Origin: Endomychus coccineus
Taxonomy: Eukaryota; Arthropoda; Insecta; Coleoptera; Endomychidae
Assembly: GCA_958510875.1 (NCBI GenBank)
Contig: OY294070.1
Location: 44,291,299-44,355,298, forward strand
Direction: 5' to 3'
Length of the DNA: 64,000 nt
In this document: positions 9,434 through 22,813 of the stretch, one piece after another
How positions within the stretch are numbered: the first letter of the stretch is position 1
How the letters are laid out: each line of letters opens with the position of its first letter
Program-made: the position numbers and the translations under genes
Notes under the pieces: generated by a model
What the model saw: the letters and a program-made list of their open reading frames with translations, nothing else
Told to the model about the DNA's origin: nothing
Databases searched by the model: none

Positions 9434-10404
9434 GCGTAAATTTGATGAACCGTTGTCGCCAAAAATTAATTTTGTTCCTCAAATGCACCACTTTGAATAT
9501 TTTGATTATTTGTACAATGTACAAGTTCATGTTTCAAAAAATCACATCGTAAAAAATTGAATTGTGTTGTAATGAAAAAAATCACATCGTAAAAAATTGA
9601 ATTGTGTTGTAATGAAAAAAATTAAATCTGTGTGTTTAAATCAAGTGTTCAAATTGTCCTCCATTGACTTCCATACAATAATACAATCTTGACTGAAAAT
9701 CGTCTCTAACATGGTTCAGCATAATTGGAGTTATTTGACGACACTCATTTACAATTCGTTGGTGTAGTTCGTCCAAATTTTCAGGCTGAGTCACAAAAAT
9801 CTTAGACTTAAGATGTCTCACAAGAAGAATTTCATAGGGTTCAGGTCAGGAGATCGGGCAGGCCACTCCATAGAACCTCCTCTTCCAATCCAACGACCGG
9901 GGTATTGTAAATTGAGGTATTGGCGAACTGGTACGGCGTAGTGAGGAGGAGCTTCGTCTTGTTGGAAACGTAATTGTTGTTCAGTAGTAGAGGATCATTT
10001 TCTAATTGTTCAGTTAATAACGGATCAATCGCATTTTCCAACGTTTCAAGATAAATATTGTCATTTAAATTAATAGGAATAAATAGGTCCAATTAGGTGG
10101 TCTCCAAAAACTCCTACCCAAACATTTAGCTTTTCTCGATGTTAAATGTGAGCTTCTCGAAATACATGAGGATTTGTATCGCTCCAAATTCTACAGTTAT
10201 GCCGGTTAACCTCTCCATTGATTAAAAAAGTGCATTCGCCAGAAAAGCAAACGTTGTACAAGAAATTTAGGTTATTGTTGATACGCTCGACCATAATTTC
10301 GCAAAACTCTTACCTTTGATGCCAATCATCATCATTTAATTCCTGAATTAATGTAATTTTGTACGGATGGAACTTGTGCTTATGTAAAATTCTGGAAACA
10401 TTAG
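9434..10404 (-). pseudogene. Truncated mariner-like transposase, second lineage
   Basis: Read on the minus strand this matches the element at 49844-53560. Both have the C-terminal Y-C-M-E-V-N-G-G-Q-F-E-H-L-I, the upstream L-N-H-V-R-D-D-F-Q-S-R-L and the E-x-L-E-N-A-I-D-P-L-L-T-E-Q-L-E-N block. The stretch around 9840-10000 holds, in shifted frames, the region between the second and third catalytic aspartates, so at least two frameshifts exist. Homology stops near 10404, inside the helix-turn-helix region, where the satellite array begins, and at 9434 on the other side, so neither inverted repeat survives. The N-terminal third is missing. The copy is dead and appears to have been cut by expansion or insertion of the satellite. 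Confidence 0.75.
9541..9620. repeat. 40-bp tandem duplication
   Basis: Two identical 40-bp units, starting atcacatcgtaaaaaattga, lie at 9541-9580 and 9581-9620. The single-copy form occurs in the related element near 50228-50275, so this is a local duplication within the mariner 3' region. Confidence 0.9.
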
Positions 10405-13288
10405 CTGAATAAAGTCATCTACGCCATTGATTTGCCCTTACAACTTCTCAAGAGAATTATGTGGACAAAAAGTATCAATCTTATCTAATTCACTGTAATA
10501 ATATAACATTGTTAAATTGTATCAACGCCTTACAACTTCTCAAGAGTAGCCAAGCGTCATTTCTTTCTTTCCCCGTGAGTTCAGTGTAAAGGCATTTGAA
10601 ACAACGAGCAATATGTTTCTAGATGTACTGCTTTCAACCATTTGGATCGAACACTTTCACGCTACTCCTGCAAAATAAGCTCTATAGGAGTTGACTTGTT
10701 TCCTGATTACGCCATCGATTTGCCCTTACAACTTCTCAAGAGGATGATGTGGACAAAAATTATCAATCTTATCTAATTCACTGTAATAATATAACATTGT
10801 TAAATTGTATCAATGTGGAATCAAAAGTGAACATTAGGAATTATTGAAGTAAAACATTCGGAAGATAAAATTAGAACTATTACGTAACAAATTTCTTGTT
10901 ACGTTGGCCAAGTAGCCAAGCGTCATTTGTTTCTTTCCCCGTGAGTTCAGTGTAAAGGCATTTGAAACAACGAGCAATATGTTTCTAGATGTACTGCTTT
11001 CAACTATTTGGATTGAACACTTTCAAGCTACTCCTGCAAAATAAGCTCTAAAGGAGTTGACTTGTTTCCTGATTACGCCATCGATTTGCCCTTACAACTT
11101 CTCAAGAGGATGATGTGGACAAAAAGTATCAATCTTATCAAATTCACTGTAATAATATAACATTGTTAAATTGTATCAATGTGGAATCAAAAGTGAAGAT
11201 TAGGAATTATTGAAGTAAAACATTCGGAAGATAAAATTAGAACTATTACGTAACAAATTTCTTGTTACGTTAGCCAAGTAGCCAAGCGTCATTGCTTTCT
11301 TTCCCCGTGAGTTCAGTGTAAAGGCATTTGAAACAACGAGCAATATGTTTCTAGATGTACTGCCTTCAACCATTTGGATCGAACACTTTCAAGCTACTCC
11401 TGCAAAATAGGCTCTAAAGGAGTAGACTTGTTTCCTGATTACGCCATCGATTTGCCCTTACAACTTCTCAAGAGGATGATGTGGACAAAAAGTATCAATC
11501 TTATCTAATTCACTGTAATAATATAACATTGTTAAATTGTATCAATGTGGAATCAAAAGCGAAGATTAGGAATTATTGAAGTAAAACATTCCGAAGATAA
11601 AATTAGAACTATTACGTAACAAATTTCTTGTTACGTTGGCCAAGTAGCCAAGCGTAATTTCTAGCTTTCCCCGTGAGTTCAGTGTAAAGGCATTTGAAAC
11701 AACGAGCAATATGTTTCTAGATGTACTGCTTTCAACCATTTGGATCGAACACTTTCAAGCTACTCCTGCAAAATAAGCTCTAAAGGAGTTGACTTGTTTC
11801 CTGATTACGCCATCGATTTGCCCTTACAACTTCTCAAGAGGATGATGTGGACAAAAAGTATCAATCTTATCTAATTAACTGTAATAATATAACTTTGTTA
11901 AAGTGTATCAATGTGGAATCAAAAGTGAAGATTAGGAATTATTGAAGTAAAACATTCGAAAGATAAAATTAGAGCTATTACGTAACAAATTTCTTGTTAC
12001 GTTGGCCAAGTAGCCAAGCGTCATTTCTTTCTTTCTCCGTGAGTTCAGTGTAAAGGCATTTGAAACAAAGAGCAATATGTTTCTAGATGTACTGCTTTCG
12101 AACCATTTGGATCGAACACTTTCACGCTACTCCTGCAAAATGAGCTCTAAAGGAGTTGACTTGTTTCCTGATTACGCCATCGATTTGCCCTTGCAACTTC
12201 TCAAGAGGATGATGTGGACAAAAAGTATCAATCTTATCTAATTAACTGTAATAATATAACTTTGTTAAAGTGTATCAATGTGGAATCAAAAGCGAAGATT
12301 AGGAATTATTGAAGTAAAACATTCCGAAGATAAAATTAGAACTATTACGTAACAAATTTTTTGTTACGTTGGCCAAGTAGCCAAGCGTAATTTCTAGCTT
12401 TCCCCGTGAGTTCAGTGTAAAGGCATTTGAAACAACGAGCAATATGTTTCTAGATGTACTGCTTTCAACCATTTGGATCGAACACTTTCACGCTACTACT
12501 GCAAAATAAGCTCTAAGGGAGTTGACTTGTTTCCTGATTACGCCATCGATTTGCCCTTACAACTTCTCAAGAGGATGATGTGGACAAAAATTATCAATCT
12601 TATCTAATTCACTGTAATAATATAACATTGTTAAATTGTATCAATGTGGAATCAAAAGTGAAGATTAGGAATTATTGAAGTAAAACATTCGGAAGATAAA
12701 ATTAGAACAATTACATGACAAATTTCTTGTTACGTTGGCCATGTAGCCAAGCGACATTTCTTTCTTTCCCCGTGAGTTCAGTGTAAAGGCATTTGAAACA
12801 ACGAGCAATATGTTTCTAGATGTACTGCTTTCAACCATTTGGATCGAACACTTTCAAGCTACTCCTGCAAAATAAGCTCTAAAGGAGTTGACTTGTTTCC
12901 TGATTACGCCATCGATTTGCCCTTACAACTTCTCAAGAGGATGATGTGGACAAAAAGTATCAATCTTATCTAATTAACTGTAATAATATAACTTTGTTAA
13001 AGTGTATCAATGTGGAATCAAAAGTGAAGATTAGGAATTATTGAAGTAAAACATTCGAAAGATAAAATTAGAGCTATTACGTAACAAATTTCTTGTTACG
13101 TTGGCCAAGTAGCCAAGCGTCATTTCTTTCTTTCTCCGTGAGTTCAGTGTAAAGGCATTTGAAACAAAGAGCAATATGTTTCTAGATGTACTGCTTTCGA
13201 ACCATTTGGATCGAACACTTTCACGCTACTCCTGCAAAATAAGCTCTAAAGGAGTTGACTTGTTTCCTGATTACGCCATCGATTTGCC

Positions 13289-16200
13289 CTTGCAACTTCT
13301 CAAGAGGATGATGTGGACAAAAAGTATCAATCTTATCTAATTCACTGTAATAATATAACATTGTTAAATTGTATCAATGTGGAATCAAAAGTGAAGATTA
13401 GGAATTATTGAAGTAAAACATTCGAAAGATAAAATTAGAGCTATTACGTAACAAATTTCTTGTTACGTTGGCCAAGTAGCCAAGCGTCATTTCTTTCTTT
13501 CTCCGTGAGTTCAGTGTAAAGGCATTTGAAACAAAGAGCAATATGTTTCTAGATGTACTGCTTTCCAACCATTTGGATCGAACACTTTCACGCTACTACT
13601 GCAAAATAAGCTCTAAGGGAGTTGACTTCTTTCCTGATTACGCCATCGATTTGCCCTTACAACTTCTCAAGAGGATGATGTGGACAAAAAGTATCAATCT
13701 TATCTAATTCACTGTAATAATATAACATTGTTAAATTGTATCAATGTGGAATCAAAAGTGAAGATTAGGAATTATTGAAGTAAAACATTCGAAAGATAAA
13801 ATTAGAGCTATTACGTAACAAATTTCTTGTTACGTTGGCCAAGTAGCCAAGCGTCATTTCATTCTTTCTCCGTGAGTTCAGTGTAAAGGCATTTGAAACA
13901 AAGAGCAATATGTTTCTAGAAGTACTGCTTTCAACCATTTGGATCGAACACTTTCACGCTACTCCTCCAAAATAAGCTCTAAAGGAGTTGACTTGTTTCC
14001 TGATTACGCCATCGATTTGCCCTTACAACTTCTCAAGAGGATGATGTGGACAAAAAGTATCAATCTTATCTAATTCACTGTAATAATATAACATTGTTAA
14101 ATTGTATCAATGTGGAATCAAAAGTGAAGATTAGGAATTATTGAAGTAAAACATTCGAAAGATAAAATTGGAGCTATTACGTAACAAATTTCTTGTCACG
14201 TTGGCCAAGTAGCCAAGCGTCATTTCTTTCTTTCTCCGTGAATTCAGTGTAAAGGCATTTGAAACAAAGAGCAATATGTTTCTAGATGTACTGCTTTCCA
14301 ACCATTTGGATCGAACACTTTCACGCTACTACTGCAAAATAAGCTCTAAGGGAGTTGACTTCTTTCCTGATTACGCCATCGATTTGCCCTTACAACTTCT
14401 CAAGAGGATGATGTGGACAAAAAGTATCAATCTTATCTAATTCACTGTAATAATATAACATTGTTAAATTGTATCAATGTGGAATCAAAAGTGAAGATTA
14501 GGAATTATTGAAGTAAAACATTCGAAAGATAAAATTAGAGCTATTACGTAACAAATTTCTTGTTACGTTGGCCAAGCAGTCAAGCGTCATTTCTTTCTTT
14601 CTCCGTGAGTTCAGTGTAAAGGCATTTGAAACAAAGAGCAATATGTTTCTAGATGTACTGCTTTCCAACCATTTGGATCGAACACTTTCACGCTACTACT
14701 GCAAAATAAGCTCTAAGGGAGTTGACTTCTTTCCTGATTACGCCATCGATTTGCCCTTACAACTTCTCAAGAGGATGATGTGGACAAAAAGTATCAATCT
14801 TATCTAATTCACTGTAAAAATATAACATTGTTGAATTGTATCAATGTGGAATCAAAAGTGAAGATTAGGAATTATTGAAGTAAAACATTCGAAAGATAAA
14901 TTTAGAGCTATTACGTAACAAATTTCTTGTTACGTTGGCCAAGTAGCCAAGCGTCATTTCTTTCTTTCTCCGTGAGTTCAGTGTAAAGGCATTTGAAACA
15001 AAGAGCAATATGTTTCTAGATGTACTGCTTTCCAACCATTTGGATCGAACACTTTCACGCTACTACTGCAAAATAAGCTCTAAGGGAGTTGACTTGTTTC
15101 CTGATTACGCCATCGATTTGCCCTTACAACTTCTCAAGAGGATGATGTGGACAAAAAGTATCAATCTTATCTAATTCACTGTAAAAATATAACATTGTTG
15201 AATTGTATCAATGTGGAATCAAAAGTGAAGATTAGGAATTATTGAAGTAAAACATTCGAAAGATAAAATTAGAGCTATTACGTAACAAATTTCTTGTTAC
15301 GTTGGCCAAGTAGCCAAGCGTCATTTCTTTCTTTCTCCGTGAGTTCAGTGTAAAGGCATTTGAAACAAAGAGCAATATGTTTCTAGATGTACTGCTTTCC
15401 AACCATTTGGATCGAACACTTTCACGCTACTACTGCAAAATAAGCTCTAAGGGAGTTGACTTCTTTCCTGATTACGCCATCGATTTGCCCTTACAACTTC
15501 TCAAGAGGATGATGTGGACAAAAAGTATCAATCTTATCTAATTCACTGTAAAAATATAACATTGTTAAATTGTATCAATGTGGAATCAAAAGTGAAGATT
15601 AGGAATTATTGAAGTAAAACATTCGAAAGATAAAATTAGAGCTATTACGTAACAAATTTCTTGTTACGTTGGCCAAGTAGCCAAGCGTCATTTCTTTCTT
15701 TCCCCGTGAGTTCAGTGTAAAGGCATTTGGAACAAAGAGCAATATGTTTCTAGATGTACTGCTTTCAACCATTTGGATGGAACACTTTCAAGCTACTCCT
15801 GCAAAATAAGCTCTAAGGGAGTTGACTTGTTTCCTGATTACGCCATCGATTTGCCCTTACAACTTCTCAAGAGGATGATGTGGACAAAAAGTATCAATCT
15901 TATCTAATTCACTGTAAAAATATAACATTGTTAAATTGTATCAATGTGGAATCAAAAGTGAAGATTAGGAATTATTGAAGTAAAACATTCGAAAGATAAA
16001 ATTAGAGCTATTACGTAACAAATTTCTTGTTACGTTGGCCAAGTAGCCAAGCGTCATTTCTTTCTTTCTCTGTGAGTTCATGTAAAGGCATTGAAACAAC
16101 GAGCAATATGTTTCTAGATGTACTGCTTTCCAACCATTTGGATCGAACACTTTCACGCTACTACTGCAAAATAAGCTTTAAGGGAGTTGACTTCTTTCCT

Positions 16201-19200
16201 GATTACGCCATCGATTTGCCCTTACAACTTCTCAAGAGGATGATGTGGACAAAAAGTATCAATCTTATCTAATTCACTGTAATAATATAACATTGTTGAA
16301 TTGTATCAATGTGGAATCAAAAGTGAAGATTAGGAATTATTGAAGTAAAACATTCGAAAGATAAAATTAGAGATATTACGTAACAAATTTCTTGTTACGT
16401 TGGCCAAGTAGCCAAACGTCATTTCTTTCTTTCCCCGTGAGTTCAGTGTAAAGGCATTTGGAACAAAGAGCAATATGTTTCTAGATGTGCTGCTTTCAAC
16501 CATTTGGATCGAACACTTTCAAGCTACTCCTGCAAAATAAGCTCTAAGGGAGTTGACTTGTTTCCTGATTACGCCATCGATTTGCCCTTACAACTTCTCA
16601 AGAGGATGATGTGGACAAAAAGTATCAATCTTATCTAATTCACTGTAAAAATATAACATTGTTAAATTGTATCAATGTGGAATCAAAAGTGAAGATTAGG
16701 AATTATTGAAGTAAAACATTCGAAAGATAAAATTAGAGCTATTACGTAACAAATTTCTTGTTACGTTGGCCAAGAAGCCAAGCGTCATTTCTTTCTTTCC
16801 CCGTGAGTTCAGTGTAAAGGCATTTGGAACAAAGAGCAATATGTTTCTAGATGTACTGCTTTCAACCATTTGGATCGAACACTTTCAAGCTACTCCTGCA
16901 AAATAAGCTCTAAAGCAGTTGACTTGTTTCCTGATTACGCCATCGATTTGCCCTTACAACTTCTCAAGAGGATGATGTGGACAAAAAGAATCAATCTTAT
17001 CTAATTCACTGTAAAAATATAACATTGTTAAATTGTATCAATGTGGAATCAAAAGTGAAGATTAGGAATTATTGAAGTAAAACATTCGAAAGATAAAATT
17101 AGAGCTATTACGTAACAAATTTCTTGTTACGTTGGCCAAGTAGCCAAGCGTCATTTCTTTCTTTCCCCGTGAGTTCAGTGTAAAGGCATTTGGAACAAAG
17201 AGCAATATGTTTCTAGATGTACTACTTTCAACCATTTGGATCGAACACTTTCAAGCTACTCCTGCAAAATAAGCTCTAAAGGAGTTGACTTGTTTCCTGA
17301 TTACGCCATCGATTTGCCCTTACAACTTCTCAAGAGGATGATGTGGACAAAAAGTATCAATCTTATCTAATTCACTGTAAAAATATAACATTGTTAAATT
17401 GTATCAATGTGGAATCAAAAGTGAAGATTAGGAATTATTGAAGTAAAACATTCGAAAGATAAAATTAGAGCTATTACGTAACAAATTTCTTGTTACGTTG
17501 GCCAAGTAGCCAAGCGTCATTTCTTTCTTTCCCCGTGAGTTCAGTGTAAAGGCATTTGGAACAAAGAGCAATATGTTTCTAGATGTACTGCTTTCAACCA
17601 TTTGGATCGAACACTTTCAAGCTACTCCTGCAAAATAAGCTCTAAAGGAGTTGACTTGTTTCCTGATTACGCCATCGATTTGCCCTTACAACTTCTCAAG
17701 AGGATGATGTGGACAAAAAGTATCAATCTTATCTAATTCACTGTAAAAATATAACATTGTTAAATTGTATCAATGTGGAATCAAAAGTGAAGATTAGGAA
17801 TTATTGAAGTAAAACATTCGAAAGATAAAATTAGAGCTATTACGTAACAAATTTCTTGTTACGTTGGCCAAGTAGCCAAGCGTCATTTCTTTCTTTCCCC
17901 GTGAGTTCAGTGTAAAGGCATTTGGAACAAAGAGCAATATGTTTCTAGATGTACTGCTTTCAACCATTTGGATCGAACACTTTCAAGCTACTCCTGCAAA
18001 ATAAGCTCTAAAGGAGTTGACTTGTTTCCTGATTACGCCATCGATTTGCCCTTGCAACTTCTCAAGAGGATGATGTGGACAAAAAGTATCAATCTTATCT
18101 AATTCACTGTAATAATATAACATTGTTAAATTGTATCAATGTGGAATCAAAAGTGAAGATTAGGAATTATTGAAGTAAAACATTCGAAAGATAAAATTAG
18201 AGCTATTACGTAACAAATTTCTTGTTACGTTGGCCAAGTAGCCAAGCGTCATTTCTTTCTTTCTCCGTGAGTTCAGTGTAAAGGCATTTGAAACAAAGAG
18301 CAATATGTTTCTAGATGTACTGCTTTCCAACCATTTGGATCGAACACTTTCACGCTACTACTGCAAAATAAGCTCTAAGGGAGTTGACTTCTTTCCTGAT
18401 TACGCCATCGATTTGCCCTTACAACTTCTCAAGAGGATGATGTGGACAAAAAGTATCAATCTTATCTAATTCACTGTAATAATATAACATTGTTAAATTG
18501 TATCAATGTGGAATCAAAAGTGAAGATTAGGAATTATTGAAGTAAAACATTCGAAAGATAAAATTAGAGCTATTACGTAACAAATTTCTTGTTACGTTGG
18601 CCAAGTAGCCAAGCGTAATTTCTTTCTTTCTCCGTGAGTTCAGTGTAAAGGCATTTGAAACAAAGAGCAATATGTTTCTAGAAGTACTGCTTTCAACCAT
18701 TTGGATCGAACACTTTCACGCTACTCCTCCAAAATAAGCTCTAAAGGAGTTGACTTGTTTCCTGATTACGCCATCGATTTGCCCTTACAACTTCTCAAGA
18801 GGATGATGTGGACAAAAAGTATCAATCTTATCTAATTCACTGTAATAATATAACATTGTTAAATTGTATCAATGTGGAATCAAAAGTGAAGATTAGGAAT
18901 TATTGAAGTAAAACATTCGAAAGATAAAATTGGAGCTATTACGTAACAAATTTCTTGTCACGTTGGCCAAGTAGCCAAGCGTCATTTCTTTCTTTCTCCG
19001 TGAATTCAGTGTAAAGGCATTTGAAACAAAGAGCAATATGTTTTTAGATGTACTGCTTTCCAACCATTTGGATCGAACACTTTCACGCTACTACTGCAAA
19101 ATAAGCTCTAAGGGAGTTGACTTCTTTCCTGATTACGCCATCGATTTGCCCTTACAACTTCTCAAGAGGATGATGTGGACAAAAAGTATCAATCTTATCT

Positions 19201-22200
19201 AATTCACTGTAATAATATAACATTGTTAAATTGTATCAATGTGGAATCAAAAGTGAAGATTAGGAATTATTGAAGTAAAACATTCGAAAGATAAAATTAG
19301 AGCTATTACGTAACAAATTTCTTGTTACGTTGGCCAAGCAGTCAAGCGTCATTTCTTTCTTTCTCCGTGAGTTCAGTGTAAAGGCATTTGAAACAAAGAG
19401 CAATATGTTTCTAGATGTACTGCTTTCCAACCATTTGGATCGAACACTTTCACGCTACTACTGCAAAATAAGCTCTAAGGGAGTTGACTTCTTTCCTGAT
19501 TACGCCATCGATTTGCCCTTACAACTTCTCAAGAGGATGATGTGGACAAAAAGTATCAATCTTATCTAATTCACTGTAAAAATATAACATTGTTGAATTG
19601 TATCAATGTGGAATCAAAAGTGAAGATTAGGAATTATTGAAGTAAAACATTCGAAAGATAAATTTAGAGCTATTACGTAACAAATTTCTTGTTACGTTGG
19701 CCAAGTAGCCAAGCGTCATTTCTTTCTTTCTCCGTGAGTTCAGTGTAAAGGCATTTGAAACAAAGAGCAATATGTTTCTAGATGTACTGCTTTCCAACCA
19801 TTTGGATCGAACACTTTCACGCTACTACTGCAAAATAAGCTCTAAGGGAGTTGACTTGTTTCCTGATTACGCCATCGATTTGCCCTTACAACTTCTCAAG
19901 AGGATGATGTGGACAAAAAGTATCATCTTATCTAATTCACTGTAAAAATATAACATTGTTGAATTGTATCAATGTGGAATCAAAAGTGAAGATTAGGAAT
20001 TATTGAAGTAAAACATTCGAAAGATAAAATTAGAGCTATTACGTAACAAATTTCTTGTTACGTTGGCCAAGTAGCCAAGCGTCATTTCTTTCTTTCTCCG
20101 TGAGTTCAGTGTAAAGGCATTTGAAACAAAGAGCAATATGTTTCTAGATGTACTGCTTTCCAACCATTTGGATCGAACACTTTCACGCTACTACTGCAAA
20201 ATAAGCTCTAAGGGAGTTGACTTCTTTCCTGATTACGCCATCGATTTGCCCTTACAACTTCTCAAGAGGATGATGTGGACAAAAAGTATCAATCTTATCT
20301 AATTCACTGTAAAAATATAACATTGTTAAATTGTATCAATGTGGAATCAAAAGTGAAGATTAGGAATTATTGAAGTAAAACATTCGAAAGATAAAATTAG
20401 AGCTATTACGTAACAAATTTCTTGTTACGTTGGCCAAGTAGCCAAGCGTCATTTCTTTCTTTCCCCGTGAGTTCAGTGTAAAGGCATTTGGAACAAAGAG
20501 CAATATGTTTCTAGATGTACTGCTTTCAACCATTTGGATGGAACACTTTCAAGCTACTCCTGCAAAATAAGCTCTAAGGGAGTTGACTTGTTTCCTGATT
20601 ACGCCATCGATTTGCCCTTACAACTTCTCAACAGGATGATGAGGACAAAAAGTATCAATCTTATCTAATTCACTGTAAAAATATAACATTGTTAAATTGT
20701 ATCAATGTGGAATCAAAAGTGAAGATTAGGAATTATTGAAGTAAAACATTCGAAAGATAAAATTAGAGCTATTACGTAACAAATTTCTTGTTACGTTGGC
20801 CAAGTAGCCAAGCGTCATTTCTTTCTTTCTCTGTGAGTTCATGTAAAGGCATTTGAAACAACGAGCAATATGTTTCTAGATGTACTGCTTTCCAACCATT
20901 TGGATCGAACACTTTCACGCTACTACTGCAAAATAAGCTTTAAGGGAGTTGACTTCTTTCCTGATTACGCCATCGATTTGCCCTTACAACTTCTCAAGAG
21001 GATGATGTGGACAAAAAGTATCAATCTTATCTAATTCACTGTAATAATATAACATTGTTGAATTGTATCAATGTGGAATCAAAAGTGAAGATTAGGAATT
21101 ATTGAAGTAAAACATTCGAAAGATAAAATTAGAGCTATTACGTAACAAATTTCTTGTTACGTTGGCCAAGTAGCCAAACGTCATTTCTTTCTTTCCCCGT
21201 GAGTTCAGTGTAAAGGCATTTGGAACAAAGAGCAATATGTTTCTAGATGTGCTGCTTTCAACCATTTGGATCGAACACTTTCAAGCTACTCCTGCAAAAT
21301 AAGCTCTAAAGGAGTTGACTTCTTTCCTGATTACGCCATCGATTTGCCCTTACAACTTCTCAAGAGGATGATGTGGACAAAAAGTATCAATCTTATCTAA
21401 TTCACTGTAAAAATATAACATTGTTAAATTGTATCAATGTGGAATCAAAAGTGAAGATTAGGAATTTTTGAAGTAAAACATTCGAAAGATAAAATTAGAG
21501 CTATTACGTAACAAATTTCTTGTTACGTTGGCCAAGTAGCCAAGCGTCATTTCTTTCTTTCCCCGTGAGTTCAGTGTAAAGGCATTTGGAACAAACAGCA
21601 ATATGTTTCTAGATGTACTGCTTTCAACCATTTGGATCGAACACTTTCAAGCTACTCCTGCAAAATAAGCTCTAAAGGAGTTGACTTGTTTCCTGATTAC
21701 GCCATCGATTTGCCCTTACAACTTCTCAAGAGGATGATGTGGACAAAAAGAATCAATCTTATCTAATTCACTGTAAAAATATAACATTGTTAAATTGTAT
21801 CAATGTGGAATCAAAAGTGAAGATTAGGAATTATTGAAGTAAAACATTCGAAAGATAAAATTAGAGCTATTACGTAACAAATTTCTTGTTACGTTGGCCA
21901 AGTAGCCAAGCGTCATTTCTTTCTTTCCCCGTGAGTTCAGTGTAAAGGCATTTGGAACAAAGAGCAATATGTTTCTAGATGTACTGCTTTCAACCATTTG
22001 GATCGAACACTTTCAAGCTACTCCTGCAAAATAAGCTCTAAAGGAGTTGACTTGTTTCCTGATTACGCCATCGATTTGCCCTTACAACTTCTCAAGAGGA
22101 TGATGTGGACAAAAAGTATCAATCTTATCTAATTCACTGTAAAAATATAACATTGTTAAATTGTATCAATGTGGAATCAAAAGTGAAGATTAGGAATTAT

Positions 22201-22813
22201 TGAAGTAAAACATTCGAAAGATAAAATTAGAGCTATTACGTAACAAATTTCTTGTTACGTTGGCCAAGTAGCCAAGCGTCATTTCTTTCTTTCCCCGTGA
22301 GTTCAGTGTAAAGGCATTTGAAACAATATGTTTCTAGATGTACTGCTTTCAACCATTTGGATCGAACACTTTCAAGCTACTCCTGCAAAATAAGCTCTAA
22401 AGGAGTTGACTTGTTTCCTGATTACGCCATCGATTTGCCCTTACAACTTCTCAAGAGGATGATGTGGACAAAAAGTATCAATCTTATCTAATTCACTGTA
22501 AAAATATAACATTGTTAAATTGTATCAATGTGGAATCAAAAGTGAAGATTAGGAATTATTGAAGTAAAACATTCGAAAGATAAAATTAGAGCTATTACGT
22601 AACAAATTTCTTGTTACGTTGGCCAAGTAGCCAAGCGTCATTTCTTTCTTTCCCCGTGAGTTCAGTGTAAAGGCATGTGGAACAAAGAGCAATATGTTTC
22701 TAGATGTACTGCTTTCAACCATTTGGATCGAACACTTTCAAGCTACTCCTGCAAAATAAGCTCTAAAGGAGTTGACTTGTTTCCTGATTACGCCATCGAT
22801 TTGCCCTTACAAC
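13289..22813. repeat. Higher-order tandem duplication inside the satellite (about 4,762 bp, 13 monomers)
   Basis: Rare variants recur at a constant 4,761-4,762-bp offset. Examples are cccttgcaact (13289 and 18051), gaagtactgct (13919 and 18681), the gttcatgtaaagg deletion (16077 and 20838) and gaatcaatc (16988 and 21750). A 13-monomer block was therefore duplicated in tandem. A few single-base differences and a 9-bp loss near 22325 followed. The outer boundaries are approximate. Confidence 0.85.

Noticed and set aside
14568..14807. Open frames of 60-81 codons in satellite monomers (ending S-I-N-L-I)
   Set aside because: They exist only in some monomer types, are broken by the one-base length difference in others, match no known protein and lack any sign of amino-acid-level conservation beyond the DNA repeat.
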